A stretch of 64,000 nt of DNA from Amblyomma americanum (Eukaryota > Arthropoda > Arachnida > Ixodida > Ixodidae), in contig NC_135505.1 in the NCBI RefSeq assembly GCF_052857255.1, forward strand, positions 41,315,864 to 41,379,863. The letters are read 5' to 3'. This document shows positions 1 through 10,217 of this stretch, piece by piece. Both the position numbers and the translations under genes were made by a program. Each line of letters opens with the position of its first letter. Positions within the stretch are counted from its first letter, which is position 1. The notes below the pieces were generated by a model. The model searched no databases. It was not told where the DNA came from and saw only the letters and a list, made by a program, of their open reading frames with translations.

Positions 1-77
1 CCACAATTTACTTAAAATGGAGACTTATGCATTAGCAAAAATCAGTTGTGCATATTTTCCCACTTATTACATTCCAG

Positions 78-520
78 GATTCGTGGATCATGATGATTCG
101 CCAAAAGTATAAAAATGAGCGACGCAAGCTTGCATCAGACAGAGTTGTTGAGAACCGGCTGAAGTATGGAAGCAGTGTGAGAAAGAGGCTGTCTTCTGTT
201 GACTATAATGGGGCCAGCTTGAAACAAGGCACTGTTGGGCGCACCTTGGTGAGTGATTAAAGCTTAATCTTTCTGTATTTTTATTTATTTTAGTGTTATA
301 CTTAATGCAGGTACAGAGTTTGCCTTCTTGTGGGGAAGACTCCTACAGCCTCGGGCTTCAGGAAGCTTGGCTTGTGGCTTAGTTTAAGAACCCAAACAGA
401 GACACTTCTCAAATGAGCTTCAGAATGGAGTTAACACACACGGCACGCATGAAGCAGCTTCCCAGCATGGCGGTTGCAGCAGCTCTCGAGAAATTTCTGT
501 ATTTTATGCACACTGAGTGG
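78..520 (+). pseudogene. SAMD3-like gene, two internal exons, interrupted by a stop
   Basis: Two exons with good splice signals are visible: 78-248 (acceptor ..ttccag, donor gtgagt) and 311-520 (acceptor ..aatgcag, donor gtgagt). Both read in phase 0. The first encodes a basic segment beginning DSWIMMIRQKYKNERRKL, which resembles the part of SAMD3-like proteins just after their conserved 'YP.L.D..G.G' block. The second contains a 'GEDS..L..QEAWL' segment and a later 'MELTHTARMKQLP' segment, also typical of that family. An in-frame TAG at 380-382 separates those two conserved parts, so the copy is probably a pseudogene, or the stop is an error. Upstream exons would lie before base 1. A paralogue on the same strand starts at 54406 and its last visible exon ends in the same phase, just where this exon would follow. 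The family name is from memory of SAMD3-like sequences; biochemical function is unknown. Confidence 0.5.
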
Positions 521-930
521 GTGAGTTCATCAGAGCATGTGTGCAATTAATGAAAGATTGAGAACCTTGGAAGCAGCTGCTTTCATTGCGGTGCATTAGT
601 GTTCAACACATTAGAATGAACTTATCTCTTTACGTGGAATCGGTGCAAAATAACATCACTGTCACTAAATTATTTCTTGTGCACATTTTGCAGGGTTTCA
701 TACTTCGGTGAACTGCAGTCAAAATTCCGCGTCTTCTAAGGCCTGCAGTGATTCTAATGTCATCGTGCAAAAATAAGTTCTTCAATTCATTGGAAAATGC
801 ATTTATTCTATGGTGTTACCAAGTATCAAGCAGTTGCAAGTTGAGAACCACTTATGTTCCTACTTCCCGTCTGATGTGTGCTGTATGAATTATACATAAG
901 CAGGTGTTAAAGCACCCTAGAACTTTGATT
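521..930 (+). other. Degenerate downstream exon and intron of the SAMD3-like pseudogene
   Basis: After the donor at 521 there is an intron-like stretch with an acceptor at 691-693. The sequence that follows (from 694) has remnants resembling the next SAMD3-like exon but several stops in every frame. Nothing else is recognisable before the tandem duplication begins at 931. Confidence 0.3.
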
Positions 931-1097
931 ACATTTTTTCATGCTTCCGTTCCTAATAACACAAGATGCCCAACTACCTTGCATCGTTTGTACACTTATG
1001 TGTGTTCAACTCAACAGCATAAGGGTTAATTCACAGCAGTAATGAAATAAACAAATAAGTAACGAGGTCGATGATTGATAATAATAATAAAAATAAT

Positions 1098-1714
1098 TGG
1101 TTTTTGGGGAAAGGAAATGGCGCAGTATCTGTCTCATATATCGTTGGACACCTGAACCGCGCCGTAAGGGAAGGGATATGGGAGGGAGTGATAATAATAT
1201 AATAATTAATAATAATTGGTTTTTTGGGGAAAGGAAATGGCGCAGTATCTGTCTCATATATCTTTGGACACCTGAACCGCGCCGTAAGGGAAGGGATAAA
1301 GGAGGGAGTGAAAGAAGAAAGGAAGAATAGGTGCCGTAGTGGAGGGCTCCGGAATAATTTCGACCACCTGGGGATCTTTAACGTGCACTGACATCGCACA
1401 GCACACGGGCACCTTAGCGTTTTTCCTCCATAAAAACGCAGCCGCCGCGGTCGGGTTCGAACCCGGGAACTCCGGATCAGTAGTCGAGCGCCCTAACCAC
1501 TGAACCACCGCGGCGGGGAGGGAGTGAAAGAAGAAAGGAAGAAACGGGTGCCGTAGTGGAGGGCTCCGGAATAATTTCGACCAGCTGGGGATCTTTAACG
1601 TGCACTGACATCGCACAGCACATGGGCGCCTTAGCGTTTTTCCTCCATAAAGACGCAGCCACCGCGGTCGGGTTCGAACCCGGGAACTCCGGATCAGTAG
1701 TCGAGCGCCCTAAC
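1098..1714 (-). mobile_element. Cluster of three tRNA-headed SINE copies (Ruka-like), unit 1
   Basis: On the - strand there are three copies in the same orientation. A partial upstream copy at 1518-1714 starts inside the A box. A complete one lies at 1216-1517, and a tail-only fragment at 1098-1190. The full copy has a tRNA-like head with an A box (TGGTTAGGGCGC) and a B box (GGTTCGAACCC), then the conserved core TGCACGTTAAAGATCCCC and a GGTCGAAATTATTCCGGAG segment. The tail ends in a CCATTTCC...CCAAAAA stretch and AT-rich (TTATTA)n-type sequence. The tRNA head supplies an internal RNA polymerase III promoter; the element encodes no protein and depends on a LINE for mobility. The first copy is fused directly to the LINE body at 1715. 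Confidence 0.85.
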
Positions 1715-3891
1715 CGACTGATCTGGCTTACTGCTGGGATCCTTAGGCCTTCCACTGTAACTTCGATGTCAGGTTTATGTCTGCCCTTGGTGTAAATCAA
1801 TAGCTCAAATTTTTGAGGAGAGCAACTGAGGCCGATTTTCGCCGCGTAATCGACCACAGCGGCCGCCGCTAGTTGGAGATTCTCTTGAATTTCTCCGTCT
1901 GATCCTCGGTTGGTCCAGATATTAATGTCGTCGGCGTAGAGGCTGAAATTGATGCTTGGGATGGTGCCAAGTCTTTGCGGGAATTTGATCATCGCAATAT
2001 TGAAGAGCCGGGGGGACAAGACGGATCCTTGAGGTGTGCACTTCCCAGCTATCTTTATACTCGATGATTCTGCTTCCAAGAACGTCAGGGTGACCCTTCT
2101 CTCCGAGAGGAAGCTGCTGACGTAGGCGAAGGTTTTAGCTCCAACGTCCATGTCTCCGAGGTTTTCAAGAATGGCCGTGTGGTGAACGTTGTCGAAGGCT
2201 TTCCGGAGGTCAAGCCCCAGAATAGCCTTCGTGTCACCTGAGTGCCACTGATCGACGATGTCATGCCTCAGTCGCAGCATTACGTCTTGTGTGCTGAGGT
2301 GCTTCCTGAAGCCTGAAGCCGACCATTTCGTGCGGCCAGAGCCCTTTGGACTCCATGTAGTTATAAAGCCTCGTATGTATCACCTTCTCCATGAGCTTTC
2401 CAACGCAGGAGGTGAGAAATATGGGTCAGGTTTTCGAGCTTGTACGGTTTACCAGGCTTGGGGATGAATATGACATCCGCTGTTCTCCATGGCAACGGGA
2501 GTTTTTCTTGTTCCCAGACTAGTTGCATGTATTCCGTGAGTTTAGTGATCGAACTGTCGTCTAGATTTCTGAGAATCCTATTGGTTATACCATCTGGTCC
2601 TGGAGCCGTGTTGCGTTTTAGGCTGAGAATTTACGCTCTCACCTCCGCCTCCGTTATAGGCCTGTCCAGTTCCGGATTGCTAGCTCCAATGTAGGGTGGG
2701 AGGTCCTGGTCCACACTGTCGCCAATGTATGTCCTTCTGAGTTCCTCGAAAAACTCTTCTTCGGAGCCTTCGAAGATGTGTTTGATCTTTCGCTGAGTTA
2801 CTTTTGCCTGCGTTTTAGTCTGCTCCGGGCACAGCAAGTGCCTAAGTATGTTCCACGTTTTGGAGAGGCTCATCTGTTTCTCCATGTCGTCACATCTCTG
2901 GAGCCAATTCTGTTCGCATACTTTGAAAGCCTGCTTCTCCATTTCCTTGTGTCTGTGTAGTCGCCTCCTAAGTTTCCTGTTCCATCTTTGTCCTTTCAGT
3001 CTCTTTTGCATGGTCTTCTTAGCTTCCCACATATGTAGTAGGCGCGAGTCCATCGGGGTCAGGGGCATCTTCGTCCTCGATCGTTCGCGTATTATTCTTG
3101 ACTCTCGTTCGTATTTCTTTGGTCCATTTCTCGATGTCTTGGATCGCGTCTTCTGGTTGTGACTGGGTTCCTTCGTTCCTGAATTTATCCCAGTGATTCG
3201 CTGTGACCATTTCCTGTTCGATCCGAGTGTTTTGGCGAGAGAGAGGGTGTGACTGAGTACGTAATGATTGCTGCCCAGGTTACATCCGGTATTCCCCCAC
3301 ATAAACTCTTTTAAGTTTCTTGTGAACGTGAGGTCCGGCGATGTGTCCTTAGTGACACTGTTGCCGTCCCTGGTTGGGGAATTGGGGTCTGTGTGGAGAG
3401 TGAGATTGAGGTCGTGTGCATCCTCCCACAGCCTTCTGCCCTTAGCGTCTAGTTTGTCGTACCCAAGTCTTGATGCTTGGCGTTAAAATCTCCCATAATA
3501 TTTATAGGGGCACGTGCCAGCGGCTTGAAGCGGTCCCTGTAGTTCCATGGTGGGCTGTATACGTTAAGCATAAAGATGCTGAGGGCGTGTTTGTTACCAG
3601 TGACGATTTCCACCAGTACCGATTCTATGTCTTGGAAGAATGTGTCGTGCCATATGACCGTGATGTCATTTCGAATTAGTGTAACTACCCTGGTGTCATC
3701 CCCTCTGTTGCTTCCATAGGCCTTGAAGTGCCTCTGTTTTGGCCATTCTATATTTGTTTCTTGAAGTGCGATGGCTAAAGGAACCTCGCCAAGTAAAGAA
3801 ATGTAGTTTTCTAGCAGCGCTCTTTTCTGTCTGTAACTCCTGCAGTTCCATTGTAGAATGGTTGTGGGGGTGCGAGTGCTTATCCTGAAAC
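1715..3891 (-). mobile_element. APE-type LINE body, copy 1 (5'-truncated by the duplication)
   Basis: This is copy 1 of the LINE described at 4674-7224. It reads on the - strand from the endonuclease start (about 3891) through the reverse transcriptase to 1715, where it runs into the SINE cluster. It carries the same frameshifts as copy 2 and one additional nonsense codon at base 2633, where copy 2 has GAA. It is therefore non-functional. Confidence 0.85.
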
Positions 3892-4056
3892 ATTTTTTCA
3901 TGCTTCCGTTCCTAATAACACAAGATGCCCAACTACCTTGCATCGTTTGTACACTTATGTGTGTTCAACTCAACAGCATAAGGGTTAATTCACAGCAGTA
4001 ATGAAATAAACAAATAAGTAACGAGGTCGATGATTGATAATAATAATAAAAATAAT

Positions 4057-4673
4057 TGGTTTTTGGGGAAAGGAAATGGCGCAGTATCTGTCTCATATAT
4101 CGTTGGACACCTGAACCGCGCCGTAAGGGAAGGGATATGGGAGGGAGTGATAATAATATAATAATTAATAATAATTGGTTTTTTGGGGAAAGGAAATGGC
4201 GCAGTATCTGTCTCATATATCTTTGGACACCTGAACCGCGCCGTAAGGGAAGGGATAAAGGAGGGAGTGAAAGAAGAAAGGAAGAATAGGTGCCGTAGTG
4301 GAGGGCTCCGGAATAATTTCGACCACCTGGGGATCTTTAACGTGCACTGACATCGCACAGCACACGGGCACCTTAGCGTTTTTCCTCCATAAAAACGCAG
4401 CCGCCGCGGTCGGGTTCGAACCCGGGAACTCCGGATCAGTAGTCGAGCGCCCTAACCACTGAACCACCGCGGCGGGGAGGGAGTGAAAGAAGAAAGGAAG
4501 AAACGGGTGCCGTAGTGGAGGGCTCCGGAATAATTTCGACCAGCTGGGGATCTTTAACGTGCACTGACATCGCACAGCACATGGGCGCCTTAGCGTTTTT
4601 CCTCCATAAAGACGCAGCCACCGCGGTCGGGTTCGAACCCGGGAACTCCGGATCAGTAGTCGAGCGCCCTAAC
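4057..4673 (-). mobile_element. SINE cluster, unit 2 (duplicate of 1098-1714)
   Basis: Identical by eye to the unit 1 cluster at an offset of 2,959: tail fragment 4057-4149, full copy 4175-4476, head-truncated copy 4477-4673. The B box GGTTCGAACCC is intact in the last two. Confidence 0.85.
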
Positions 4674-6100
4674 CGACTGATCTGGCTTACTGCTGGGATC
4701 CTTAGGCCTTCCACTGTAACTTCGATGTCAGGTTTATGTCTGCCCTTGGTGTAAATCAATAGCTCAAATTTTTGAGGAGAGCAACTGAGGCCGATTTTCG
4801 CCGCGTAATCGACCACAGCGGCCGCCGCTAGTTGGAGATTCTCTTGAATTTCTCCGTCTGATCCTCGGTTGGTCCAGATATTAATGTCGTCGGCGTAGAG
4901 GCTGAAATTGATGCTTGGGATGGTGCCAAGTCTTTGCGGGAGTTTGATCATCGCAATATTGAAGAGCCGGGGGGACAAGACGGATCCTTGAGGTGTGCAC
5001 TTCCCAGCTATCTTTATACTCGATGATTCTGCTTCCAAGAACGTCAGGGTGACCCTTCTCTCCGAGAGGAAGCTGCTGACGTAGGCGAAGGTTTTAGCTC
5101 CAACGTCCATGTCTCCGAGGTTTTCAAGAATGGCCGTGTGGTGAACGTTGTCGAAGGCTTTCCGGAGGTCAAGCCCCAGAATAGCCTTCGTGTCACCTGA
5201 GTGCCACTGATCGACGATGTCATGCCTCAGTCGCAGCATTACGTCTTGTGTGCTGAGGTGCTTCCTGAAGCCTGAAGCCGACCATTTCGTGCGGCCAGAG
5301 CCCTTTGGACTCCATGTAGTTATAAAGCCTCGTATGTATCACCTTCTCCATGAGCTTTCCAACGCAGGAGGTGAGAAATATGGGTCAGGTTTTCGAGCTT
5401 GTACGGTTTACCAGGCTTGGGGATGAATATGACATCCGCTGTTCTCCATGGCAACGGGAGTTTTTCTTGTTCCCAGACTAGTTGCATGTATTCCGTGAGT
5501 TTAGTGATCGAACTGTCGTCTAGATTTCTGAGAATCCTATTGGTTATACCATCTGGTCCTGGAGCCGTGTTGCGTTTTAGGCTGAGAATTTCCGCTCTCA
5601 CCTCCGCCTCCGTTATAGGCCTGTCCAGTTCCGGATTGCTAGCTCCAATGTAGGGTGGGAGGTCCTGGTCCACACTGTCGCCAATGTATGTCCTTCTGAG
5701 TTCCTCGAAAAACTCTTCTTCGGAGCCTTCGAAGATGTGTTTGATCTTTCGCTGAGTTACTTTTGCCTGCGTTTTAGTCTGCTCCGGGCACAGCAAGTGC
5801 CTAAGTATGTTCCACGTTTTGGAGAGGCTCATCTGTTTCTCCATGTCGTCACATCTCTGGAGCCAATTCTGTTCGCATACTTTGAAAGCCTGCTTCTCCA
5901 TTTCCTTGTGTCTGTGTAGTCGCCTCCTAAGTTTCCTGTTCCATCTTTGTCCTTTCAGTCTCTTTTGCATGGTCTTCTTAGCTTCCCACATATGTAGTAG
6001 GCGCGAGTCCATCGGGGTCAGGGGCATCTTCGTCCTCGATCGTTCGCGTATTATTCTTGACTCTCGTTCGTATTTCTTTGGTCCATTTCTCGATGTCTTG
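4674..6100 (-). pseudogene. LINE reverse transcriptase (copy 2), frameshifted
   Basis: The fingers region (NTAPGPDGI.N.IL; IPKPGKP) lies in the ORF ending at 5320. A frameshift near 5330 then moves the 'PISLTS..GKLME' block and the palm into the ORF 5239-4436. Palm motifs there are LDLRKAFDNVHH (motif A), TPQGSVLSP (motif B) and LYADDINIW (motif C, catalytic Asp pair). The ORF ends inside SINE-derived sequence, so the thumb and C-terminal part are missing. The enzyme copied LINE RNA at nicked target DNA; this copy cannot make a full protein. The two neighbouring units share this organisation. Confidence 0.8.
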
Positions 6101-6998
6101 GATCGCGTCTTCTGGTTGTGACTGGGTTCCTTCGTTCCTGAATTTATCCCAGTGATTCGCTGTGACCATTTCCTGTTCGATCCGAGTGTTTTGGCGAGAG
6201 AGAGGGTGTGACTGAGTACGTAATGATTGCTGCCCAGGTTACATCCGGTATTCCCCCACATAAACTCTTTTAAGTTTCTTGTGAACGTGAGGTCCGGCGA
6301 TGTGTCCTTAGTGACACTGTTGCCGTCCCTGGTTGGGGAATTGGGGTCTGTGTGGAGAGTGAGATTGAGGTCGTGTGCATCCTCCCACAGCCTTCTGCCC
6401 TTAGCGTCTAGTTTGTCGTACCCAAGTCTTGATGCTTGGCGTTAAAATCTCCCATAATATTTATAGGGGCACGTGCCAGCGGCTTGAAGCGGTCCCTGTA
6501 GTTCCATGGTGGGCTGTATACGTTAAGCATAAAGATGCTGGGGGCGTGTTTGTTACCAGTGACGATTTCCACCAGTACCGATTCTATGTCTTGGAAGAAT
6601 GTGTCGTGCCATATGACCGTGATGTCATTTCGAATTAGTGTAACTACCCTGGTGTCATCCCCTCTGTTGCTTCCATAGGCCTTGAAGTGCCTCTGTTTTG
6701 GCCATTCTATATTTGTTTCTTGAAGTGCGATGGCTAAAGGAACCTCGCCAAGTAAAGAAATGTAGTTTTCTAGCAGCGCTCTTTTCTGTCTGTAACTCCT
6801 GCAGTTCCATTGTAGAATGGTTGTGGGGGTGCGAGTGCTTATCCTGAAACGTGGTGGGAGATTGTTGTTTACGTGACTAGCCATTATGGGCCTTCCAGAC
6901 GTACTGCCGCTCCACACCCTTCGATGGCGCCCTTCGATGCAGGACGCCTCGCTTCGGACTGAATTCGTCGCTGTTACTGCATTTTTCAGCGCGTTCAC
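6100..6998 (-). pseudogene. LINE endonuclease domain (copy 2), frameshifted, active-site Asp lost
   Basis: An ORF from 6998 to 6408 encodes the N-terminal part of an APE-like endonuclease, which nicks target DNA for target-primed reverse transcription. Visible motifs are the QWNCRS start (about residue 65), the QETN box with the catalytic Glu, an LNVYSPP strand and the GDFNAKH box. A frameshift just after GDFNAKH moves the rest into the frame opened at 6261. There the C-terminal motif reads G-S-N-H-Y-V-L where S-D-H is expected, so the catalytic Asp appears to be Asn. The enzyme would probably be inactive even without the frameshift. The same state is seen in copy 1, so this decay came before the duplication. 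Confidence 0.75.
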
Positions 6999-7224
6999 TG
7001 GTCATACAAGAGCTAGCGCTCTTTTTATTTGTCTTACCTCGCCCATGAGAAAACGTTTGAGCGATAAATTTGCTTTGATTTTTATTTCGGGTGACGATTC
7101 TTCGCCTTTTAGGCCTAAGAAGGGCGTCGGCTTGTTGACAACAATGGTTCCTCTCGTAACCACCAGATGGTGCCACTAGGCGTTTAAAATGTGAGTATGT
7201 TATAAATGGCGTAACATCCGACAA

Positions 7225-7900
7225 AATAGCTGCATTTAGCGTACGCTAGCGTGCATACGGTTTTGGTATGTAGACAGCATCGATTAACCTCTTGCCACAT
7301 CAGTGTACGCCGTGAGCAGACGACACACAGGCGATGAGCGGCGATGCGGTGGCCGGGAAGTGGCCCGCGGCCGCGGATTCCACTCCCTCTCGCCGCCAAA
7401 TGTCCAAGTGTGAACGCGCCAGAAGAGAGACAGGATATATGCCGCCACGCCGCCGACGGTGCTGCTGGGGTTCTAGGAGCGAGAACCGGATGTTGCAAAG
7501 CGAACGTCATCTGATGACGTACTCAAGGGCGGGGCCCAGTTCCATACCTGCTTTCTTTATTTTTCTCTGGTGCCCCGCGAGTACGAGATGAGGGGGAGTT
7601 AGCAGTGTAATTTTTAATTGTCTATATCTTTGTTGTTATTGATGCTAGCTTAAAAATTCTTGCGTTGGGGTGACGATTGATGAAATGCCTATCTCTTGTC
7701 TGCTTTACGTAATCTCAATGTTTTATTGCATACTTCTTTTAACTGCCACAGATCTCATACTTCTTTTAACTGTCTCTCTCAATGAGGACGACCGCGCCGT
7801 GTCTTTCGTGAAGCGGTACGAGCTCATAATCGGTTTGCTCATTCACAGCAACGATGAAAGCATCATCAATAACGATTCGAATGACAGTCTGCCGGTGTGA
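7225..7900. other. GC-rich stretch upstream of the LINE; no gene recognised
   Basis: The block 7240-7590 is rich in CpG and holds no convincing ORF. It could be the 5' UTR and promoter region of the - strand LINE that starts next to it, or unrelated spacer. 7600-7900 is AT-rich and unremarkable. Confidence 0.3.
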
Positions 7901-8410
7901 CTACCTGCGAGGCGCAGGTGGCTTTTTAAACCCTCGGGACGAAGACTTCCGAGTTAGTGGCCGCAAACCATGGATGTAAGAAGAGGGAAGCGTCCCCTGG
8001 GAACGATTTACATTCTTCTGTGTCGGTTGGATGTGCCACAACTCGAGTAGAAGCCTCCTGCGCGGGTTAGCTTCGGCTTCCAGTACATTATTGCCGTCAA
8101 AATCAATTCTGTGGTCGCATACCTCGCAGTGATCGGCCACTGCGCTGCGCTGACGGTCCATTTGTCGGATGTCCGCTTTGTGTTGCCTCATTCTCTCGGC
8201 GAAGTTATTCGTTTCCCCTGCGTACGAGGCCGGGCAGACCGAGCAGGGGATTTTGTATGCAATGCCTGACGGCCTTTCGGGCGGGGGAGTAGGCGTCCGA
8301 CGGTGGTAGTCGGTTTGTGCGTTGTTAGCACCCCTTTTTTGCCGAGAATTCGAGCCAGCGCCTTGCTCACGCATTTCACATATGGAATGCAAAAACAATT
8401 TTACTTCTGA
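7901..8410 (-). mobile_element. Penelope-like element fragment with GIY-YIG endonuclease
   Basis: On the - strand an IPYVK...[14 protein letters not shown] linker is followed, after a frameshift near 8285, by a GIY-YIG-type endonuclease domain. Its core reads [19 protein letters not shown], then the R..QHK helix, a DHRIDF strand, [11 protein letters not shown] and [15 protein letters not shown]. Penelope-like elements carry this nuclease C-terminal to their reverse transcriptase. Here the RT is missing, and the frameshift separates the linker from the nuclease, so the copy is dead. The order linker, GIY-YIG, C-terminal tail fits the family well. The GIY tyrosine appears as 'AYKI'. Confidence 0.8.
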
Positions 8411-9030
8411 CGTGCGCTTGGGGAAAGAATAGAGCTGTTTTTAATTTTCCTTTTTTTCTTTTTGGCCGACGCGTCCGATGAATGAACTGGGGTACTGTGT
8501 TTTCGTCGTGTTTTTTCGCCGTGTTTTTCAAAAATTAACGTGGTTGGTGTCTGTCATCTCTCAACTAAATCCGTTTTTTTCCTTCAACGCCTGCCCTGCA
8601 GCTGCAGGTTTATACGACCAGGTGCCTGGTCGATTACAGCTGTGTAAGGAAGAGGAAACGTTAAAACTTGCTTAATGAGAAACTGAAACGGTTTTCATAT
8701 ATCACGAAACGCTGTGGTTGGGAAGAAAGGACCATGAAAATCATGTGTGTAAATGTTTTCCCGATTCTATCCGCAAACGGAGCTGCAGTCGCATTTTAAA
8801 AACCCGCCGCCGGCACGCCCTCGTCCCTTCCGGAAGCGCCGGGCGAGGGGGTGGGGGACGGCAGAGAGGAAGAACTGGCGGAAGTGACGCCATTCACAGA
8901 GAGTCGGCGGGCCGTCCGGCTGCGCTTGCTTCGCTGCGGTCCGCGCATTGGCGAACCACGGATCAACGTAATCTTCTGCCAGTTCCGTTTACTTCCTCTC
9001 GTTCGGGCGTTCCGTGTAATGCTTGAAGCC
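8411..9030. other. No gene recognised; GC-rich from about 8800
   Basis: 8411-8790 shows nothing recognisable. 8800-9030 is GC-rich and lies directly upstream of a TATA-like box at 9033, so it may be a promoter region. Confidence 0.25.
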
Positions 9031-9032
9031 TG

Positions 9033-9042
9033 TATATAAACC
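9033..9042 (+). promoter_or_regulatory. TATA-box-like motif
   Basis: TGTATATAAACC lies downstream of a GC-rich block and about 120 bp upstream of a short ORF with a hydrophobic N-terminus. This is a plausible RNA polymerase II core promoter, but there is no transcript evidence. Confidence 0.3.
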
Positions 9043-9156
9043 AGTTTTGGTATGGTACTCCTTTCGAACAGCGCTCAGCAGGCGGCTTGGTAGAATCTGC
9101 CGGTTGTTCTCCCCCAGCCTCTTCCACGTTAACCGGACAATCTGGTGGTACGCAGC

Positions 9157-9342
9157 ATGCCGAAACTGACTGCACCAAATATGAGCAGCAATATTCCTTT
9201 TTTAGTTATATTACTTTCTTACCTGTTTGTAAACTCTTGCCTTATCCAGCCGGTTCACATCCCCGCTGAGCTAAGGCCACTTCCAGCACACTCTTTAATG
9301 CATACAATCTTGAACTTTTTGAGCTCGCTACGCACTGTGTGA
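9157..9342 (+). CDS. Weak short ORF with a hydrophobic N-terminal segment
   Basis: From the ATG at 9157 the frame runs to a TGA at 9340-9342. A hydrophobic stretch (IPFLVILLSYLFV) near residues 14-26 could be a signal peptide or anchor. The last codons overlap a possible weak splice donor (ACT|GTGTGA). It is placed sensibly downstream of the TATA-like box at 9033. No family is recognised and chance is a real alternative. I include it only because the promoter-like context and the hydrophobic start agree. Confidence 0.2.
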   Translation: MPKLTAPNMSSNIPFLVILLSYLFVNSCLIQPVHIPAELRPLPAHSLMHTILNFLSSLRTV

Positions 9343-10210
9343 CTTTTTGCCTTTTTTTTCATTGCTTGCACCTCATGGCAGCACAAGCAATTCTCTTAAT
9401 CTTTCATCAGCGCGCATCACATGCAGCTGCACCTAACTAGTGAGCAAAGCAAACATTTGCATTCATGAGCGCTTGGTCGTAGCTGACGATCGACAATGGC
9501 GCCAGAATTCATACAAATTTGTCCTTGAGTCAGAAAGGCAAAGTCGTCGAGCAGCGGTAAGCATACATCTATCTCATACACAAGTAATTCTGCTCGTTAT
9601 CTCGATACGCAACAGCAACAACTATATCTCGCAGCACACTAGTTTTGATGAGCAGCACTGCGAGTTCCGTAAGGCAGCCGTAATTATTGTTCAAAAGCGT
9701 GTTCAGCATGCAAAAAACAACTTACTGGGGTAAGTGCAGAAGTTTCATGGTTGAACAGTAGCTCGAACATGCGAGAGAAGGAAAGCTCATATGGGAGCTG
9801 CCTCGTCTCTTCGCGCTGCAGTACAGCAGTAAACCCACTCCAACTCATCCAGTTTGGCATTCTTTTGTAGTTCTAAAAGGTTCTTCGGGGTTAATTAGGC
9901 AAGTAACTATAAATGAATGAACAAACAAATTGTTTCCCTGGCACGGCTCGTGTAAGCGTGCCGGTGATCTGAATTAGATCATGTTTACAGGCGTTACAAG
10001 AAATTGATGGCCAGGCTTTTATGCAGCAGCGATAGACAAAAACGTTCCGGCGCAATTTACTTTTTTTTGTTGCCACTTGCACCTACACAAAACATATGCA
10101 TGCGCATGCACCCAGGCAAAGCATACGTATCAGTCGATATTTGGTTTTCGTGTTACCGTGGTAGGACGTGAAAGGCCCATGCTGGGTTAACGAAATTTCC
10201 TGCTTGCAGG
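9343..10210. other. Spacer; one possible small exon
   Basis: Mostly unremarkable. A stretch around 9430-9558 is open, follows an AG after a pyrimidine-containing tract and ends in a good donor (GCAGCG|GTAAGC), so it could be an exon of a gene linking 9157 and 10218. This is speculative. The rest shows nothing. Confidence 0.2.
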
Positions 10211-10217
10211 CGCCGCC

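Larger units (their letters stand above)
931..6850. repeat. Tandem duplication, two units of 2,959 bp
   Basis: Sequence 931-3891 is repeated at 3890-6850 with an offset of exactly 2,959 bp. By eye only three substitutions separate the units: A1983/G4942, A2633/C5592 and A3582/G6541. The breakpoints share only two or three bases (aac/ac). Each unit contains the same SINE cluster and LINE body. The A2633 change creates a TAA in the LINE ORF of unit 1 that is GAA in unit 2. This is either a very recent duplication or an assembly artefact such as haplotype retention. Confidence 0.95.
4674..7224 (-). mobile_element. APE-type non-LTR retrotransposon, copy 2 (longer 5' end)
   Basis: A LINE on the - strand with an apurinic-type endonuclease followed by a reverse transcriptase with a YADD box. 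It belongs by motif style to the I/R1/Jockey supergroup, but the clade is not fixed. Only this copy keeps the upstream region 6851-7224, which holds a basic ORF running from 7224 to 6877 that may be the end of ORF1 or a 5' leader. At its 3' end (4674) the RT ORF passes straight into a SINE in the same orientation, so the natural 3' UTR is absent. Frameshifts near 6420 and 5330 break the protein. Confidence 0.85.

Noticed and set aside
1216..1517. tRNA gene on the - strand (A and B boxes present)
   Set aside because: The tRNA-like head is followed by a shared non-tRNA body repeated at many sites with target duplications, so it is a SINE, not a tRNA gene.
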